From positions 1 to 64,000 of the forward strand of contig JAAVYI010000038.1 of NCBI GenBank assembly GCA_022791055.1: DNA of 64,000 nucleotides, in the 5' to 3' direction. This document shows positions 8,031 through 17,162 of the stretch, piece by piece. Both the position numbers and the translations under genes were made by a program. The notes below the pieces were generated by a model that saw nothing but the letters and a program-made list of their open reading frames with translations, was not told the origin of the DNA and searched no databases. Origin of the DNA: Clostridia bacterium. Its GTDB lineage: Bacteria > Bacillota > Clostridia > Christensenellales > Pumilibacteraceae. The number at the start of each line of letters is the position of its first letter. Position 1 is the first letter of the stretch.

Positions 8031-9091
8031 ATTTCGAAAAACTGAAAAACATCAAGGCTAAGTTCGACGAGTTGACCGAACAGCTCGCTAAGCCCGAAAT
8101 CATTGCCGACAATAAGGAATGGACGCGCATCGTCAAGGAGCATTCGGAACTGAGACCGGTCGCCGAGGCGTATGACCGACTCAATAAAATTTCGGCCGAC
8201 TTAAGCGGCGCGGAAGAAATGTTGGCCGATCCCGAAATGGCCGAGCTGGCGGCGGCCGAGATCGAAGAGTTGAAAACCAAACGCGCCGAAGTCGAAACGC
8301 AGCTGAAAATTTTGCTGTTGCCGGTCGACCCCAACGATTCCAAAAACGTCATTATGGAGATCCGCGGCGGCGCGGGCGGCGATGAGGCCGCGCTGTTTGC
8401 CGCAGAGCTTGTGCGTATGTACAAAATGTTCGCCGAAAAAAATCGCTGGAAAGTCGAGGATATCGACGCCAACGAGACCGAACTGGGCGGGGTCAAAGAG
8501 GCGGTATTCGGCATTACCGGCGCCAACGTCTATTCGTTTTTGAAGTTTGAAAGCGGCGTACACCGCGTGCAACGCGTGCCCGAGACCGAAACGCAGGGGC
8601 GCGTGCACACGTCCACCGTGACGGTGGCCGTTCTCCCCGAGGCCGAGGACGTCAAGGTCGAGATCAACGAGAAGGATTTGAAAATCGACACCTACCGTTC
8701 GGGCGGTGCGGGCGGCCAGCATGTCAACAAGACCGACAGCGCGGTACGCATGACGCATTTGCCGACGGGTATCGTCGTACAGTGCCAAGACGAACGCAGT
8801 CAAATCAAAAACCGCGAAAAGGCGATGAAGGTTTTAAAAACCAAGCTGTATGACCTCATGCAGTCGGAGGCCGACAAGGAGTATTCGGCCGCGCGCAAAA
8901 ACCAGGTGGGGACGGGCGACCGCAGCGAGCGTATCCGCACCTACAATTTCCCGCAGGGGCGCGTCACCGATCACCGTATCAATATGACGCTCTACAGTAT
9001 CGAAACGTTCATGAACGGCGATCTAGCCGAAATGGTCGAGGCCTTGCGCATTGCCGACCAAACGGCCAAACTCGAGGCCGAAGGGGAGTAA
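8027..9091 (+). CDS. prfA: Peptide chain release factor 1
   Basis: RF1 recognises UAA and UAG and triggers peptidyl-tRNA hydrolysis. The 354-residue protein has the codon-recognition tripeptide of the PxT type (PET, 185-187) within [16 protein letters not shown] and the catalytic GGQ (229-231). Its ATG overlaps the prmC stop, so methyltransferase and substrate are translationally coupled. The 3' spacer contains composite repeat R2 and a two-way terminator. Confidence 0.96.
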   Translation: MNFEKLKNIKAKFDELTEQLAKPEIIADNKEWTRIVKEHSELRPVAEAYDRLNKISADLSGAEEMLADPEMAELAAAEIEELKTKRAEVETQLKILLLPVDPNDSKNVIMEIRGGAGGDEAALFAAELVRMYKMFAEKNRWKVEDIDANETELGGVKEAVFGITGANVYSFLKFESGVHRVQRVPETETQGRVHTSTVTVAVLPEAEDVKVEINEKDLKIDTYRSGGAGGQHVNKTDSAVRMTHLPTGIVVQCQDERSQIKNREKAMKVLKTKLYDLMQSEADKEYSAARKNQVGTGDRSERIRTYNFPQGRVTDHRINMTLYSIETFMNGDLAEMVEALRIADQTAKLEAEGE

Positions 9092-9338
9092 ACTTTTGAC
9101 AGGCCAAAAGTAACAAATATCCTTTTCCTTTAGGAAAGGAAAATAAAGAATTGAATTGGACTTATAGGCTTATAACAATCTTTTGAATTCCAAAGGGAAC
9201 GAATCTTATGCCTTAGAAAAGGTCTACAAAAGATACTCTTACCTTTTTGCGGCACAAAAGGTTGCCTTTCTTTTGAAAAAGAGAACAAAACGATAAACCG
9301 GCCTTTTGCCGCCAAAAGGCCTAGGCGAAAACCGCAAA

Positions 9339-9370
9339 AGAGGGGAACCCTTTCGACTGGGTTCCCCTCT
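9339..9370. repeat. Perfect 12-bp hairpin, loop TTTCGACT
   Basis: AGAGGGGAACCC (9339-9350), loop TTTCGACT (reverse complement of the loop at 221-228), GGGTTCCCCTCT (9359-9370). Stem sequence differs from that at 206-243, but pairing is intact. Confidence 0.75.
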
Positions 9371-9439
9371 CTTAACTCACCCCTCCTGAACGACTTCCCT
9401 TGCGGGAAGCGAATCTGACGAGTTTGCACGAATACGCCT

Positions 9440-9536
9440 TTTGTCATTTCGACCGAAGTGGAGAAATGTACGCAGGCGTATAGAATAATTAATTCACTAC
9501 GCTAGACCCCTCGACTTTCGCTCCGAGGGTGACAAA
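9440..9536. repeat. 93-101-bp TTTGTCA element, copy 2 (inverted)
   Basis: TTTGTCA at 9440 to TGACAAA at 9536. Shares TTTCGACCGAAGTGGAGAAA, ACGCAGGCGTAT and CTACGCTAGACCCCTCG with its sister copies. Confidence 0.75.
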
Positions 9537-9561
9537 ATAGCGGTTATAGAGTGCCCCGCCT

Positions 9562-9654
9562 TTTGTCATTTCGACCGAAGTGGAGAAATGTACGCAGGCG
9601 TATCAATCAATAATTCGCTACGCTAGACCCTTGCGAACCGTTCGGGGTGACAAA
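9562..9654. repeat. 93-101-bp TTTGTCA element, copy 3 (inverted)
   Basis: TTTGTCA at 9562 to TGACAAA at 9654, in tandem with copy 2 and separated by 25 bp. The first 35 bases are identical to copy 2; the right-hand palindrome differs. Confidence 0.75.
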
Positions 9655-9673
9655 TGGATAAAATGATTCTTTG

Positions 9674-9717
9674 CCTTTAAAAAAGGTCGGAAACGTAATT
9701 CCGACCTTTTTTAAAGG
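9674..9717. terminator. Two-way intrinsic terminator
   Basis: 19-bp perfect stem (9674-9692 with 9699-9717) containing GGTCGGAA/TTCCGACC, flanked by A6 and T6 tracts. It serves prfA on the plus strand and the convergent MBL-fold gene on the minus strand. Confidence 0.9.
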
Positions 9718-9738
9718 ACTAAAATATTTCAATCTCTT

Positions 9739-10392
9739 TTACGCTTTCAGGCGCTTCGGGACAATGACTTTGGTGCTGTCGCCGTCGAAGTCGTAGCGGT
9801 CGAATTCGAGCGTAGCCGAGTCGGCCTCGACGATCTGTTCGTCATCAAATAGGCGCAGGAATCCGTCGACTTTGTCGATGTCAAGTTCGGTGTGCTTGGT
9901 TTTGTAGTGCATGGGGATGACGACGTCGGGCATGATGTTGTCGACATATTCTTTGGCCTGGTCGGCGTCGATGGTGTAGTTGCCGCCGACGGGAATGAGC
10001 AGGATATTGACGGGGATCAACTGTTCGATAAGTTCTGCCGAACACGATTCGCCGATGTCGCCCAAATGGCAGACGGTCACGCCGTCGAGCCGATATTTAT
10101 ACACCGTATTCTTGCCGCGTAGCGCCCCCTCTTCCGGGTCGTGGTTGGTCAGAATGCCGTTGACCGCAATGCCGTTGACGTCGAACGAGCCTGTCTCGTC
10201 GATGACGACGGGCGCCTTGACGGGCGCGAAATAGTTGTGGTCGGCGTGTCCGTGCGACGACGTGACCGCATCGGCCTCGACGCGCGTCATATCGTATCCG
10301 ACGACGGCGCCGTCAAACGGATCGGTAACGATGGATGAGCCGGTGCTTTCCGTCAAACGAAAAGCAGAATGTCCCAACCATTCAATCTTCAT
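9739..10392 (-). CDS. MBL-fold metal-dependent hydrolase (UPF0173-like)
   Basis: 217-residue metallo-beta-lactamase-fold protein of the small UlaG/YtkL-like type. The metal motif HGHADH is at 47-52, with further ligands likely in the TNHDPEEG, HLGDIGE and IPMHY segments. Substrate unknown. Start set at 10392 behind AAGGAGG; the frame is open further upstream but only as a shadow of the overlapping DUF1934 gene. That gene's stop overlaps this start by 4 bp, so the two form an operon. Confidence 0.87.
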   Translation of the reverse strand: MKIEWLGHSAFRLTESTGSSIVTDPFDGAVVGYDMTRVEADAVTSSHGHADHNYFAPVKAPVVIDETGSFDVNGIAVNGILTNHDPEEGALRGKNTVYKYRLDGVTVCHLGDIGESCSAELIEQLIPVNILLIPVGGNYTIDADQAKEYVDNIMPDVVIPMHYKTKHTELDIDKVDGFLRLFDDEQIVEADSATLEFDRYDFDGDSTKVIVPKRLKA

Positions 10393-10772
10393 TGCAAACC
10401 TCCTTGGGGTACGGCCTTGATGTGTAGTTGCACGGGCGTCTGCTCGTCGGCCACGCCCAGCATGTATTTGACCAATAGTTCGACGGCTGCGCCGCGCTTG
10501 ATTTTTACCCGTTGCCCGTCGATATGTACGGGGAGGGTGCCGAACGGCGTCTCGATGGGAAAGCCTGTTCGCTCCCCCTCGTTTACGTCGAATTCGTAAC
10601 TTTCGTCGCCGCAGCGAATGACGGTCAGATGTCCGTCGTAAGCCGACAATACAAAATGCGCGGCGTCCGCGTCGAACGCAAACGCAACGCAATCTTCGTT
10701 TTGATTCATCGTACCGAAAGTCTCGAAGTGCATATCCTTACTTGAGATTTTTAGCGCGACCGGCTCATCCAT
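10389..10772 (-). CDS. DUF1934 (YwiB-like) beta-barrel protein
   Basis: 127 residues resembling the YwiB/DUF1934 lipocalin-like family, judged by the pattern ETPFGTLPVHIDG followed by a hydrophobic LLVKYML strand. Function unknown. An ATG at 10787 is in frame, but a TATAAT box (10779-10784) overlaps it; 6 nt behind that box lies the ATG at 10772, which I take as the start, giving a leaderless mRNA with no SD. Coupled to the MBL hydrolase by a 4-bp overlap; divergent from spoVT. Confidence 0.75.
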   Translation of the reverse strand: MDEPVALKISSKDMHFETFGTMNQNEDCVAFAFDADAAHFVLSAYDGHLTVIRCGDESYEFDVNEGERTGFPIETPFGTLPVHIDGQRVKIKRGAAVELLVKYMLGVADEQTPVQLHIKAVPQGGLQ

Positions 10773-10778
10773 ATCTCT

Positions 10779-10808
10779 ATTATACATGGTGTAGGGTATT
10801 TAAGTCAA
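10779..10808 (-). promoter_or_regulatory. Promoter of the DUF1934 gene, leaderless geometry
   Basis: Minus-strand TTGACT (10803-10808), 18-bp spacer, TATAAT (10779-10784), then 6 nt to the ATG at 10772. Confidence 0.7.
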
Positions 10809-10847
10809 ATATTTTTGATAGAATAGAGATTTTTTTTGTCAAATGGG

Positions 10848-10876
10848 TTGATAAATTTGTAAAAACAGTGTATACT
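10848..10876 (+). promoter_or_regulatory. Promoter of spoVT
   Basis: TTGATA (10848-10853), 17-bp spacer, TATACT (10871-10876). The leader to the ATG is about 105 nt. Confidence 0.6.
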
Positions 10877-10986
10877 ATTACTGTATTCGGAAGCAGCGCA
10901 AAGGGAAAAACCGACTTTTACGACCTTGGATAAGGTCTAAATTTCGCAGCTTCGAAAAAAGATTTCAGTTACCACATGGAGGATTT

Positions 10987-11523
10987 ATGGAAACGAAAGG
11001 TATAGTCAGAAGATTGGACGATCTGGGACGCATTGTTATTCCGAAAGAGTATCGCAGAATGTTCAAGATCGAGTTGGGCGACCCGCTGGAAATTTTCGCC
11101 ATGGATAACGGCGATATTATTTTGCACCGCTTCGATATGGCCGCGATGGTCAAGAGCGAGGCGACGCTTGCCGCCGAAGCGCTGGAGAGAGAAACCGGCA
11201 AAGCCGTCGGCGTCGCCGACCGCGAGCGTTTTGTCGCCGGCGTCGGTCTCTACAAAAACGACGTGATCGGCAAGACCGTCGAGGGTGGCGTTCGCCGCGC
11301 GATGGAAGAAAACCGCACGCTTAACACGACAACCGTCAACGACGCGATGAACGTCGACTTGCGGTGCGCAGGGTACACCTATTTTGCGCTCGCGCCGATC
11401 ATCAACAACGGACAAGCCTACGGCTGCATGACGCTGTTCTCGAACGATCCGGTGACCGACGAAGAAGTGCGTCTCTTGAAGATGACGGCCGAGCTGGTGG
11501 CAATAAATTTGCAAAGATACTGA
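10987..11523 (+). CDS. spoVT: Stage V sporulation protein T, AbrB-type regulator
   Basis: 178 residues, the same length as Bacillus SpoVT. The N-terminal swapped-hairpin AbrB domain (about 1-50, KGIVRRLDDLGRIVIPKEYR) binds DNA; the rest is the GAF-like domain typical of SpoVT. In Bacillus it tunes forespore genes under sigma-G. Preceded by CATGGAGGA. Together with spo0A at 18 kb it argues for a spore-forming ancestry. Confidence 0.9.
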   Translation: METKGIVRRLDDLGRIVIPKEYRRMFKIELGDPLEIFAMDNGDIILHRFDMAAMVKSEATLAAEALERETGKAVGVADRERFVAGVGLYKNDVIGKTVEGGVRRAMEENRTLNTTTVNDAMNVDLRCAGYTYFALAPIINNGQAYGCMTLFSNDPVTDEEVRLLKMTAELVAINLQRY

Positions 11524-11629
11524 AAAACGCTTGCGTAAACGGTAAAGTTGTGCTATACTTGAAACCTGTGGACGATTTCGCGCGTATTTCGGTATGCCGC
11601 GAAACGTGCATCCGGGAGGTCGTAGCAGA

Positions 11630-11944
11630 ATGAACGCTGTACAACTGTTGAATGCAACTTTACCCGCATGGGTTACCGATTCGTTCCCGATTATTCGGAC
11701 GGTGATCATTGTCGTCATGGTCGTCTTAAGCCTGGCGCTGACTTTGATCGTATTGGTACAACCCAGCAATCCGCAGGGCATGAACGCCATATCCGGCCAG
11801 TCGGATACCTATTATTCGAAGAACAAGTCGCGCACGATGGAAGGCGTCATGCGGCGGCTGACCGTCATCATCAGCATCGTACTCGGTGTGTTGGCGCTTG
11901 CGTTCTTCATCACCTTGGCGATCTACTCGGGCGGAGCGGCATAA
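11630..11944 (+). CDS. secG: Preprotein translocase subunit SecG
   Basis: 104-residue membrane protein with two hydrophobic spans (about 18-42 and 78-100) and the conserved cytoplasmic loop (VQPSNPQGMNAISG then KSRTMEGVMRRLT). Partner of SecYE in the export channel. Start at 11630 behind CGGGAGG; an upstream ATG at 11594 lacks an SD. A promoter-like TTGCGT/TATACT pair lies about 90 nt upstream. The secG-rnr order is standard in Bacillota. Confidence 0.9.
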   Translation: MNAVQLLNATLPAWVTDSFPIIRTVIIVVMVVLSLALTLIVLVQPSNPQGMNAISGQSDTYYSKNKSRTMEGVMRRLTVIISIVLGVLALAFFITLAIYSGGAA

Positions 11945-11964
11945 TCGTTACAATCAAACAAAGG

Positions 11965-11990
11965 ACGGCGCAGAAAAAGCGCCGTTTTTT
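11965..11990 (+). terminator. Intrinsic terminator between secG and rnr
   Basis: ACGGCGC (11965-11971), 7-nt loop, GCGCCGT (11979-11985), T5. Likely partial, since rnr follows after 36 nt with no clear promoter. Confidence 0.75.
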
Positions 11991-12025
11991 ATTAAATGCG
12001 GATGACCGCGAGAAAAGGAGTGCAT

Positions 12026-13999
12026 ATGGCAAAAGGAAAAAATAAAGGAAAAAACGCGGCGCATAGATCCGATGACCGCCGCAAAAAGCCGCCTATGTCG
12101 GCCGTAATGACCGGGCGCATTCAAGGCAATGCAAAAGGATTCGGCTTTTTCGTACCCGACGACGGCAGCGACGATCTATTCGTACCGCCGCGCGCTTTAC
12201 ACGGCGCCTTGCACGGCGACACCGTCGAGGCGGTCAAGGTCAGCGCCAACCGCGGCGCGGGCGAGGCCGAAGTGGTGCGTATCGTAACGCGCGGCATGAA
12301 GTCGATCGTCGGCACGTTCGATAACGGTTTTGTCGTACCCGACTGTCAAAATTTAGCCAAGGATATTTATATCCCGACGTTCGCGTCGATGGGCGCGCAT
12401 AGCGGCGAAAAGGTCGTCGTCGAGATCACCGACTATCCGGTCGGCCGCAAGCCCGAGGGGAAAGTCGTCGAGATCTTAGGCAAACAGGGTGCGCCCGGCG
12501 TCGATATTTTGAGCATCATTCGCGCCCATGACTTGATCGAAGAATTTCCCGTCGCGGTTTTGAGCGAGGCGCGCAAAGTGCCGCAGACCGTTTCGGCCGA
12601 GCAGTGTAAAGATCGGCGCGACTACCGCGATGAGACGATCATCACCATCGACGGCGACGATTCCAAGGACTTCGACGACGCGATCGGGCTGAAGATCAAA
12701 GCGAACGGCAACTACCGTTTGGGCGTGCATATCGCCGACGTGGCCGAATACGTGCGGGCGGGCAGCAAGCTCGACAAAGAGGCGTATAAACGCGGGACAA
12801 GCGTCTATTTGTGCGACCGCGTGCTACCCATGCTGCCGGTCGAACTGTCGAACGGCATTTGCTCGCTCAACGAGGGCGTCGACCGCCTGACGCTTAGCGT
12901 CATCGTCGAGCTGGACAAGGGCGGCAACATCGTCAAAAGCAAGATCCGCGAGGGCGTCATTCGTTCCAAGGCGCGCACGACCTATACGCAGGTCGCGGCC
13001 ATTCTCGACGGCGACGAGGCGTTGCGGGACAAGTACGCCGACATTGTGCCGATGCTCGAGAACATGAAGCAGCTTGCCGATGCGCGTAGATATTTGCGCG
13101 TCAAGCGCGGCTGTATCGACTTCGATCTGAGCGAGAGCAAGATCGACATCGACCGCGACACCGGCAAGGTGCTTTCTATCTCCAAATATCCGCGGCTGAT
13201 TTCGCATCAAATCGTCGAGGAGTTCATGTTGATTGCCAACGAGGTCGTCGCCGAACAGTTTGCGGCATTGAAATGCCCGTTCGTCTACCGCGTGCATCAA
13301 CAGCCGCCGACGGAAAAGGTCGAGAGTTTTCTCAACTTCCTGTCGGCGCTCGGCATTGCGTTCAAGGGCGACATCAACAACCCGCAGCCGACCGACTATG
13401 CGCAGTTGCTGTCGACGATCGATGAAAGCGTTTCGACGGCGGTCAACCGCGTCGCCCTGCGCAGCATGTCGAAAGCGACCTACGAGCCTGTCAATCAAGG
13501 GCATTTCGGACTGGCCGCGCCGTTCTACTGCCATTTCACGTCGCCCATTCGACGCTATCCCGATTTGGCCGCGCATCGCATCATCAAGGACTATCTGCGC
13601 AACGGACAGGGCGCGCTCAAGAAGTACGCGCAGTTCGCCCGCGACGCCGCGACCCGCAGCAGCGAGCGCGAGCGGTTGGCGGAAGCCGCCGAGCGGGAAG
13701 TGGACGACTTGAAGAAAGCCGAATATATGGCCGAACACATCGGCGAACGCTATGTCGGCGTCATTTCGGGCGTGACCGAATGGGGCATATTCGTCGAACT
13801 GGATAACAGCGTCGAAGGGCTTGTACGCACCGACGACCTGCCCGACGGCGGCTATGTGTATAATGCCGATCTCATGCGGCTCGACAACCATACGCACAGC
13901 TATCGGTTGGGCGACACGGTTGCGATCGTCGTGTTTGGGGTGACGGGCAGCCGCGTGGCGTTCCGTCTCGACGAGGCTGGATCGGATGCCGCCGACTGA
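12026..13999 (+). CDS. rnr: Ribonuclease R
   Basis: 3'-5' exoribonuclease of the RNB family that degrades structured RNA. The 657 residues show a basic N-terminus, cold-shock/OB domains (about 28-165), the RNB catalytic domain with the acidic motif DDSKDFDDAI (211-220), and a C-terminal S1 domain (VGVISGVTEWGIFVEL). The N-terminal helix-turn-helix of some family members is absent. Start at 12026 behind AAAAGGAG. smpB, often the next gene, is not here; a DUF2207 gene follows. Confidence 0.95.
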   Translation: MAKGKNKGKNAAHRSDDRRKKPPMSAVMTGRIQGNAKGFGFFVPDDGSDDLFVPPRALHGALHGDTVEAVKVSANRGAGEAEVVRIVTRGMKSIVGTFDNGFVVPDCQNLAKDIYIPTFASMGAHSGEKVVVEITDYPVGRKPEGKVVEILGKQGAPGVDILSIIRAHDLIEEFPVAVLSEARKVPQTVSAEQCKDRRDYRDETIITIDGDDSKDFDDAIGLKIKANGNYRLGVHIADVAEYVRAGSKLDKEAYKRGTSVYLCDRVLPMLPVELSNGICSLNEGVDRLTLSVIVELDKGGNIVKSKIREGVIRSKARTTYTQVAAILDGDEALRDKYADIVPMLENMKQLADARRYLRVKRGCIDFDLSESKIDIDRDTGKVLSISKYPRLISHQIVEEFMLIANEVVAEQFAALKCPFVYRVHQQPPTEKVESFLNFLSALGIAFKGDINNPQPTDYAQLLSTIDESVSTAVNRVALRSMSKATYEPVNQGHFGLAAPFYCHFTSPIRRYPDLAAHRIIKDYLRNGQGALKKYAQFARDAATRSSERERLAEAAEREVDDLKKAEYMAEHIGERYVGVISGVTEWGIFVELDNSVEGLVRTDDLPDGGYVYNADLMRLDNHTHSYRLGDTVAIVVFGVTGSRVAFRLDEAGSDAAD

Positions 14000-14042
14000 A
14001 TCGGTCGGCATAGAAATGATACGGAAACGGACAGGAGGAGTT

Positions 14043-15950
14043 ATGACACGGCGAAGAATAGGACAAATTGCCTTGGCCGTTGCGCTATGCTTGCTGTGCG
14101 CGTTGGCGGTCGTTCCGCGCCCGTCGCAGGCATATGCGGCCGAGTCTGTCAAGGATAACAATATTGTATACGAGTCGGTCGAAAAAGAGATCGTAGTCTC
14201 GAGACAAAAGGTCTGCTCGATCACCGAAACGATCACCGTCGAGTACCGCAACCCGGGCATCAACCTGGGGCTTAGGCGCAATGTTTCGCGCTGGAATAAG
14301 ATCACCCGCATTGTAGACGGCAAAAAGTATGTGCGCAAGACGCGCAGCGCGTTGACGCTACAGTCGGTGTTGATGGACGGGCAGCCCGAATACAACTTTC
14401 TCGAGGTCACGGACAACTACTACTATATCAACACCGGCGCCGACGGCGATTACAAAGCCGGCCGCCACGTGTACGAGTTTACCTACGAATACGACTTGGG
14501 CGAGGACTTTATCGGCAAGTTCGACGACTTTACGTTCGACATCATGGACTACGGATTCCGCGGCGCCGTCGGGCGTTTTGCGGCGACGATTACCATGCCC
14601 GACCCGATCGACGTCGATGCGCTTTCGTTCCGCACCAACGGCATGAGGCCGCTAAACCACGACGACGTGGCGCTTGCAGTCGACGGCAATACGCTGCGCT
14701 GCCGTTACGAGGCGCTCGACGCCGAACACGGCTTGACCGTGCAGTTGATTCTGCCCGACGGCTATTTCGATACGCAGTATCGACCCGACGGCTTTTACAT
14801 AACCGTGCTTTGTCTGACCGCCGTCGCCGTCGTCGCGCTGCTTTTGCTGTGGCGGCTGTGCCGTCGGCCGCCGGGCGTGGTGTTGACGGCCGAATACTAT
14901 CCGCCGGATGGCTATTCGCCGCTCGACGTGGCGCGTGTCTATCGCGGGCGCATACGGCCGAAAGATTTTGCCGCGCTCATTTTGTACTGGGTGTCGCTTG
15001 GGTTAATCGATCTGCGGCCGAAAGGCAAAAAGGATTTTATCCTGACGCGCAAAGAAAAGTTCCCGACGATCCCGGCAACCGACGACGAGCGGGAGGCGAC
15101 GAAAAGAAAAGAACGAAACTATTATAACGCACTGTTCGGCGGGTTGCGACGTGTAAACCGCCCGACCGAATTTCATACAGATAAGGCCAAGCGGCGGGAT
15201 ATGCCGAAGTCGTTTAAGAATGCGGTCAATGCGCTGTACGGCGTCAAAAACGTCTCGGTAGGTGCGCTGGTCGGCGTGCGTATCGCCGGCCATGCACTGG
15301 CTACGCTGCCGATGCTGTTGTTGATATTCTGGAAAGGCTCGATCGGCGGCTCGTTTGTCACCGTTATGATCATGCTGTTTCCGCTGATCGCGTTGATGGT
15401 GGCGATGTACGTGCCGATGCCGATCGTGTTCAAAGTCGTTTGGTGCAGCCTGTTCGGCGGCCCGACGTTTGCTATCGTCATCAGCCAGATCCATTGCGCC
15501 TACGACATATGCGCCTGGGTGATCGTCGCCGCGATCGTCTTTGCGCTCGGCAACGTGTTGGCGCGGTTTATCATCATTGTGCCGCGCGACGACAAACAGC
15601 TGATCGGCCGCATTTTGGGCTTTAAACGGTTTTTGGTCACGGCCGAACTCGATAAACTCGAGGCGCTCGTAGCGGAAACACCCGAATATTTCTTCGATAT
15701 TCTGCCGTACTGCTATGTGTTCGGGATCACCAAAAAAATGGAACGCAAATTCAGCACATTGGGCATACCGCCGCAGCAATTCCCCGTCGAATCGTACAGC
15801 GGATTGTGCCGCGGCCTCTCGCACTCCATGCACAGCTCGACTTCCGCATTCCACAGCGGCGGAGGCGGTGGCGGCAGTGGAGGAGGCGGCGGAGGAGGCG
15901 GCGGATCGTCCGGCGGCGGAGGCGGTGGCGGCGGCTGCGGCGGTCGCTAA
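14043..15950 (+). CDS. DUF2207 membrane protein with glycine-rich tail
   Basis: 635 residues. A signal peptide (about 1-32, ending SQAYA) leads into the extracellular DUF2207 domain, then a membrane span near 262-285, a cytoplasmic stretch, further spans between about 415 and 520, and a C-terminal tail made almost only of Gly with a few Ser (about 606-635). Such Gly-rich tails are common in this family; the function is unknown. Start taken at 14043 behind ACAGGAGGAG, 43 bp after rnr, so co-transcription is likely. The poly-Gly DNA is a GGC/GGA repeat that could slip in replication. Confidence 0.85.
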   Translation: MTRRRIGQIALAVALCLLCALAVVPRPSQAYAAESVKDNNIVYESVEKEIVVSRQKVCSITETITVEYRNPGINLGLRRNVSRWNKITRIVDGKKYVRKTRSALTLQSVLMDGQPEYNFLEVTDNYYYINTGADGDYKAGRHVYEFTYEYDLGEDFIGKFDDFTFDIMDYGFRGAVGRFAATITMPDPIDVDALSFRTNGMRPLNHDDVALAVDGNTLRCRYEALDAEHGLTVQLILPDGYFDTQYRPDGFYITVLCLTAVAVVALLLLWRLCRRPPGVVLTAEYYPPDGYSPLDVARVYRGRIRPKDFAALILYWVSLGLIDLRPKGKKDFILTRKEKFPTIPATDDEREATKRKERNYYNALFGGLRRVNRPTEFHTDKAKRRDMPKSFKNAVNALYGVKNVSVGALVGVRIAGHALATLPMLLLIFWKGSIGGSFVTVMIMLFPLIALMVAMYVPMPIVFKVVWCSLFGGPTFAIVISQIHCAYDICAWVIVAAIVFALGNVLARFIIIVPRDDKQLIGRILGFKRFLVTAELDKLEALVAETPEYFFDILPYCYVFGITKKMERKFSTLGIPPQQFPVESYSGLCRGLSHSMHSSTSAFHSGGGGGGSGGGGGGGGGSSGGGGGGGGCGGR

Positions 15951-16272
15951 AGCCAAACGAGGTCGCCGCGGTCGGGACTCCCTCGCAATAGGCCAAAGAC
16001 AAAAAGTCCGAGAGGAAACGAGTACGTACATACTTTGTCACCCTCGGAGCGAAAGCCGAGGGTCTAGCGAAGCGAATCCATAATTTTTACGCCTTCGTAC
16101 ATTCTTGCGTATCGCTCGGAATGACAAATGGTCTTTACTGCTTTCCATGCGGTTTTGTCTTTGGCTCTAATGACATAAACCGAAAAGCACATTTGCGAGC
16201 GGCTCTTTTATTTGTTATTGCGAGCGTAAGTGAAACGATCTCTTGTGACAGACACGACGGGAGGAGCATAGT
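15951..16272. repeat. Spacer with repeat elements
   Basis: Bases about 15989-16182 match 45948-46118 in the same direction and 26620-26810 inverted: a GTCCGAGAGGAAACGAGTAC block, element copy 4, and a GGTCTTTACTGCTT...TTTGGCTCTAATG block. A further piece (TTATTGCGAGCG...GATCTC, about 16212-16252) belongs to a different short palindromic family also seen near 26590 and 59500-59650. No gene seen. Confidence 0.65.
16034..16128. repeat. 93-101-bp TTTGTCA element, copy 4
   Basis: TTTGTCA (16034) to TGACAAA (16128). Left palindrome CCCTCGGAGCGAAAGCCGAGGG, right palindrome TTGCGTATCGCTCGGAA. Confidence 0.75.
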
Positions 16273-16524
16273 ATGTATACGGACGAAAACGCAACCGTTC
16301 TTAAGCGGGAAGAAGTATCCCCAAACATTGCGCCGCGCCCCGGCGTGTCGCTTGCGCCGACCGTGCGCACCGTTTATGCCTGCCCGTGCGGCGCGGGGAC
16401 GATCACCGACGCGCGCGTCTCCGGATTCGGCGACCATTGGGCAACGATCGACTGCCCGATCTGTCGGGATCGGTACGACATTGTGACCGGGTGCGGGCAT
16501 ATGTGGGAATTGCGGCCTAAATAA
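16273..16524 (+). CDS. Small Cys-rich protein, possible zinc ribbon
   Basis: 83 residues, no family recognised. Cysteine pairs CPCG (about 37-40) and CPIC (about 61-64), plus a late Cys/His (GCGH), suggest one metal-binding knuckle. Well-placed SD (GGAGGAGC, about 16260). The HAD gene starts 13 nt after its stop behind AAGGAG, so the two are probably co-transcribed. Confidence 0.6.
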   Translation: MYTDENATVLKREEVSPNIAPRPGVSLAPTVRTVYACPCGAGTITDARVSGFGDHWATIDCPICRDRYDIVTGCGHMWELRPK

Positions 16525-16537
16525 GGAGATATAGCGC

Positions 16538-17014
16538 ATGAAAGTGTTGTTTCTGGACATCGACGGCGTGCTTAATTCGCGCGCCTACGACCGCGAACGC
16601 GACCGGAAAGCCGATACTGACATCGATGTGACGCGTCTGCCGCTCGTCAAAGAGATCGTTGACAGAACGGGCGCGAAAATCGTACTTACGTCGACCTGGC
16701 GCACCGACTGGGATCGCGACCCTGCCAAATGCAAAGCAGGCGGCCGCTATATCCATCGAACGTTTGCCGAATACGGTTTGGAGGTATTCGACAAAACGCC
16801 GGACTTCGGCTTGCTCGCCGTGCGCAGGGACGAAGTGGCCAAATGGTTGCAAACGGCCGTCGAGCCGATCGAGGGCTTTGTCATCATCGATGACGACGGA
16901 TTCGGCTGGGGCGATCTGTCGGCGCACTTTGTCAAAACCGATCCGCGCAACCGCTTGGGATTAGAGCAAGACCATGTAGAACGCGCTATCGAGATTTTGC
17001 AAGCGGGTGATTGA
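16538..17014 (+). CDS. HAD-domain protein of the small RNA-repair-associated type
   Basis: 158 residues with a HAD motif I FLDIDGVLNS (5-14), motif II TSTWR (51-55) and an acidic motif IIDDDG (115-120). The compact cap-less layout with TSTWR resembles the HAD domains described in Swiss Army Knife RNA-repair proteins, but no partner gene is present, so phosphatase activity on an unknown substrate is all that can be inferred. Confidence 0.7.
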   Translation: MKVLFLDIDGVLNSRAYDRERDRKADTDIDVTRLPLVKEIVDRTGAKIVLTSTWRTDWDRDPAKCKAGGRYIHRTFAEYGLEVFDKTPDFGLLAVRRDEVAKWLQTAVEPIEGFVIIDDDGFGWGDLSAHFVKTDPRNRLGLEQDHVERAIEILQAGD

Positions 17015-17108
17015 ACCCATTTTATGCACATAACCGCATATGTCGCAAAAAGCGGGGCGCAAAGCGGCTTTTGCACATATGCGCATTTCGTCATATAAAC
17101 CGAATACA

Positions 17109-17138
17109 AAAAAACCGAACGTAGCTGTTCGGTTTTTT
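17109..17138. terminator. Two-way intrinsic terminator
   Basis: AAAAAACCGAAC (17109-17120), 6-nt loop, GTTCGGTTTTTT (17127-17138). Lies between convergent genes and works in both directions. Confidence 0.9.
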
Positions 17139-17162
17139 ACGTAGTATAGATTGTATATAGTT

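Larger units (their letters stand above)
9092..9738. repeat. Spacer with composite repeat R2
   Basis: 650 bp without a credible gene. Just after prfA there is a small hairpin (CCTTT AGG AAAGG). From about 9150 to 9540 the blocks of R1 appear inverted: an ATTCCAAAG-like end, the CGGCCTTTTGCCGCCAAAAG block (9299-9320), the hairpin 9339-9370, the TTGCGGGAAGCGAATCTGAC block near 9400, then element copies 2 and 3. The spacer ends with the two-way terminator at 9674-9717. Confidence 0.75.

Noticed and set aside
12824..14416. 530-codon minus-strand reading frame opposite rnr and the DUF2207 gene
   Set aside because: Shadow frame produced by GC-rich codon bias; composition is Arg/Asp/His-heavy and both opposite genes are well supported.
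16217..16252. Relation of the TTATTGCGAGCG piece to the TTTGTCA element
   Set aside because: Different core and ends; it matches pieces near 26590 and 59500-59650 and is treated as a separate short palindromic family.
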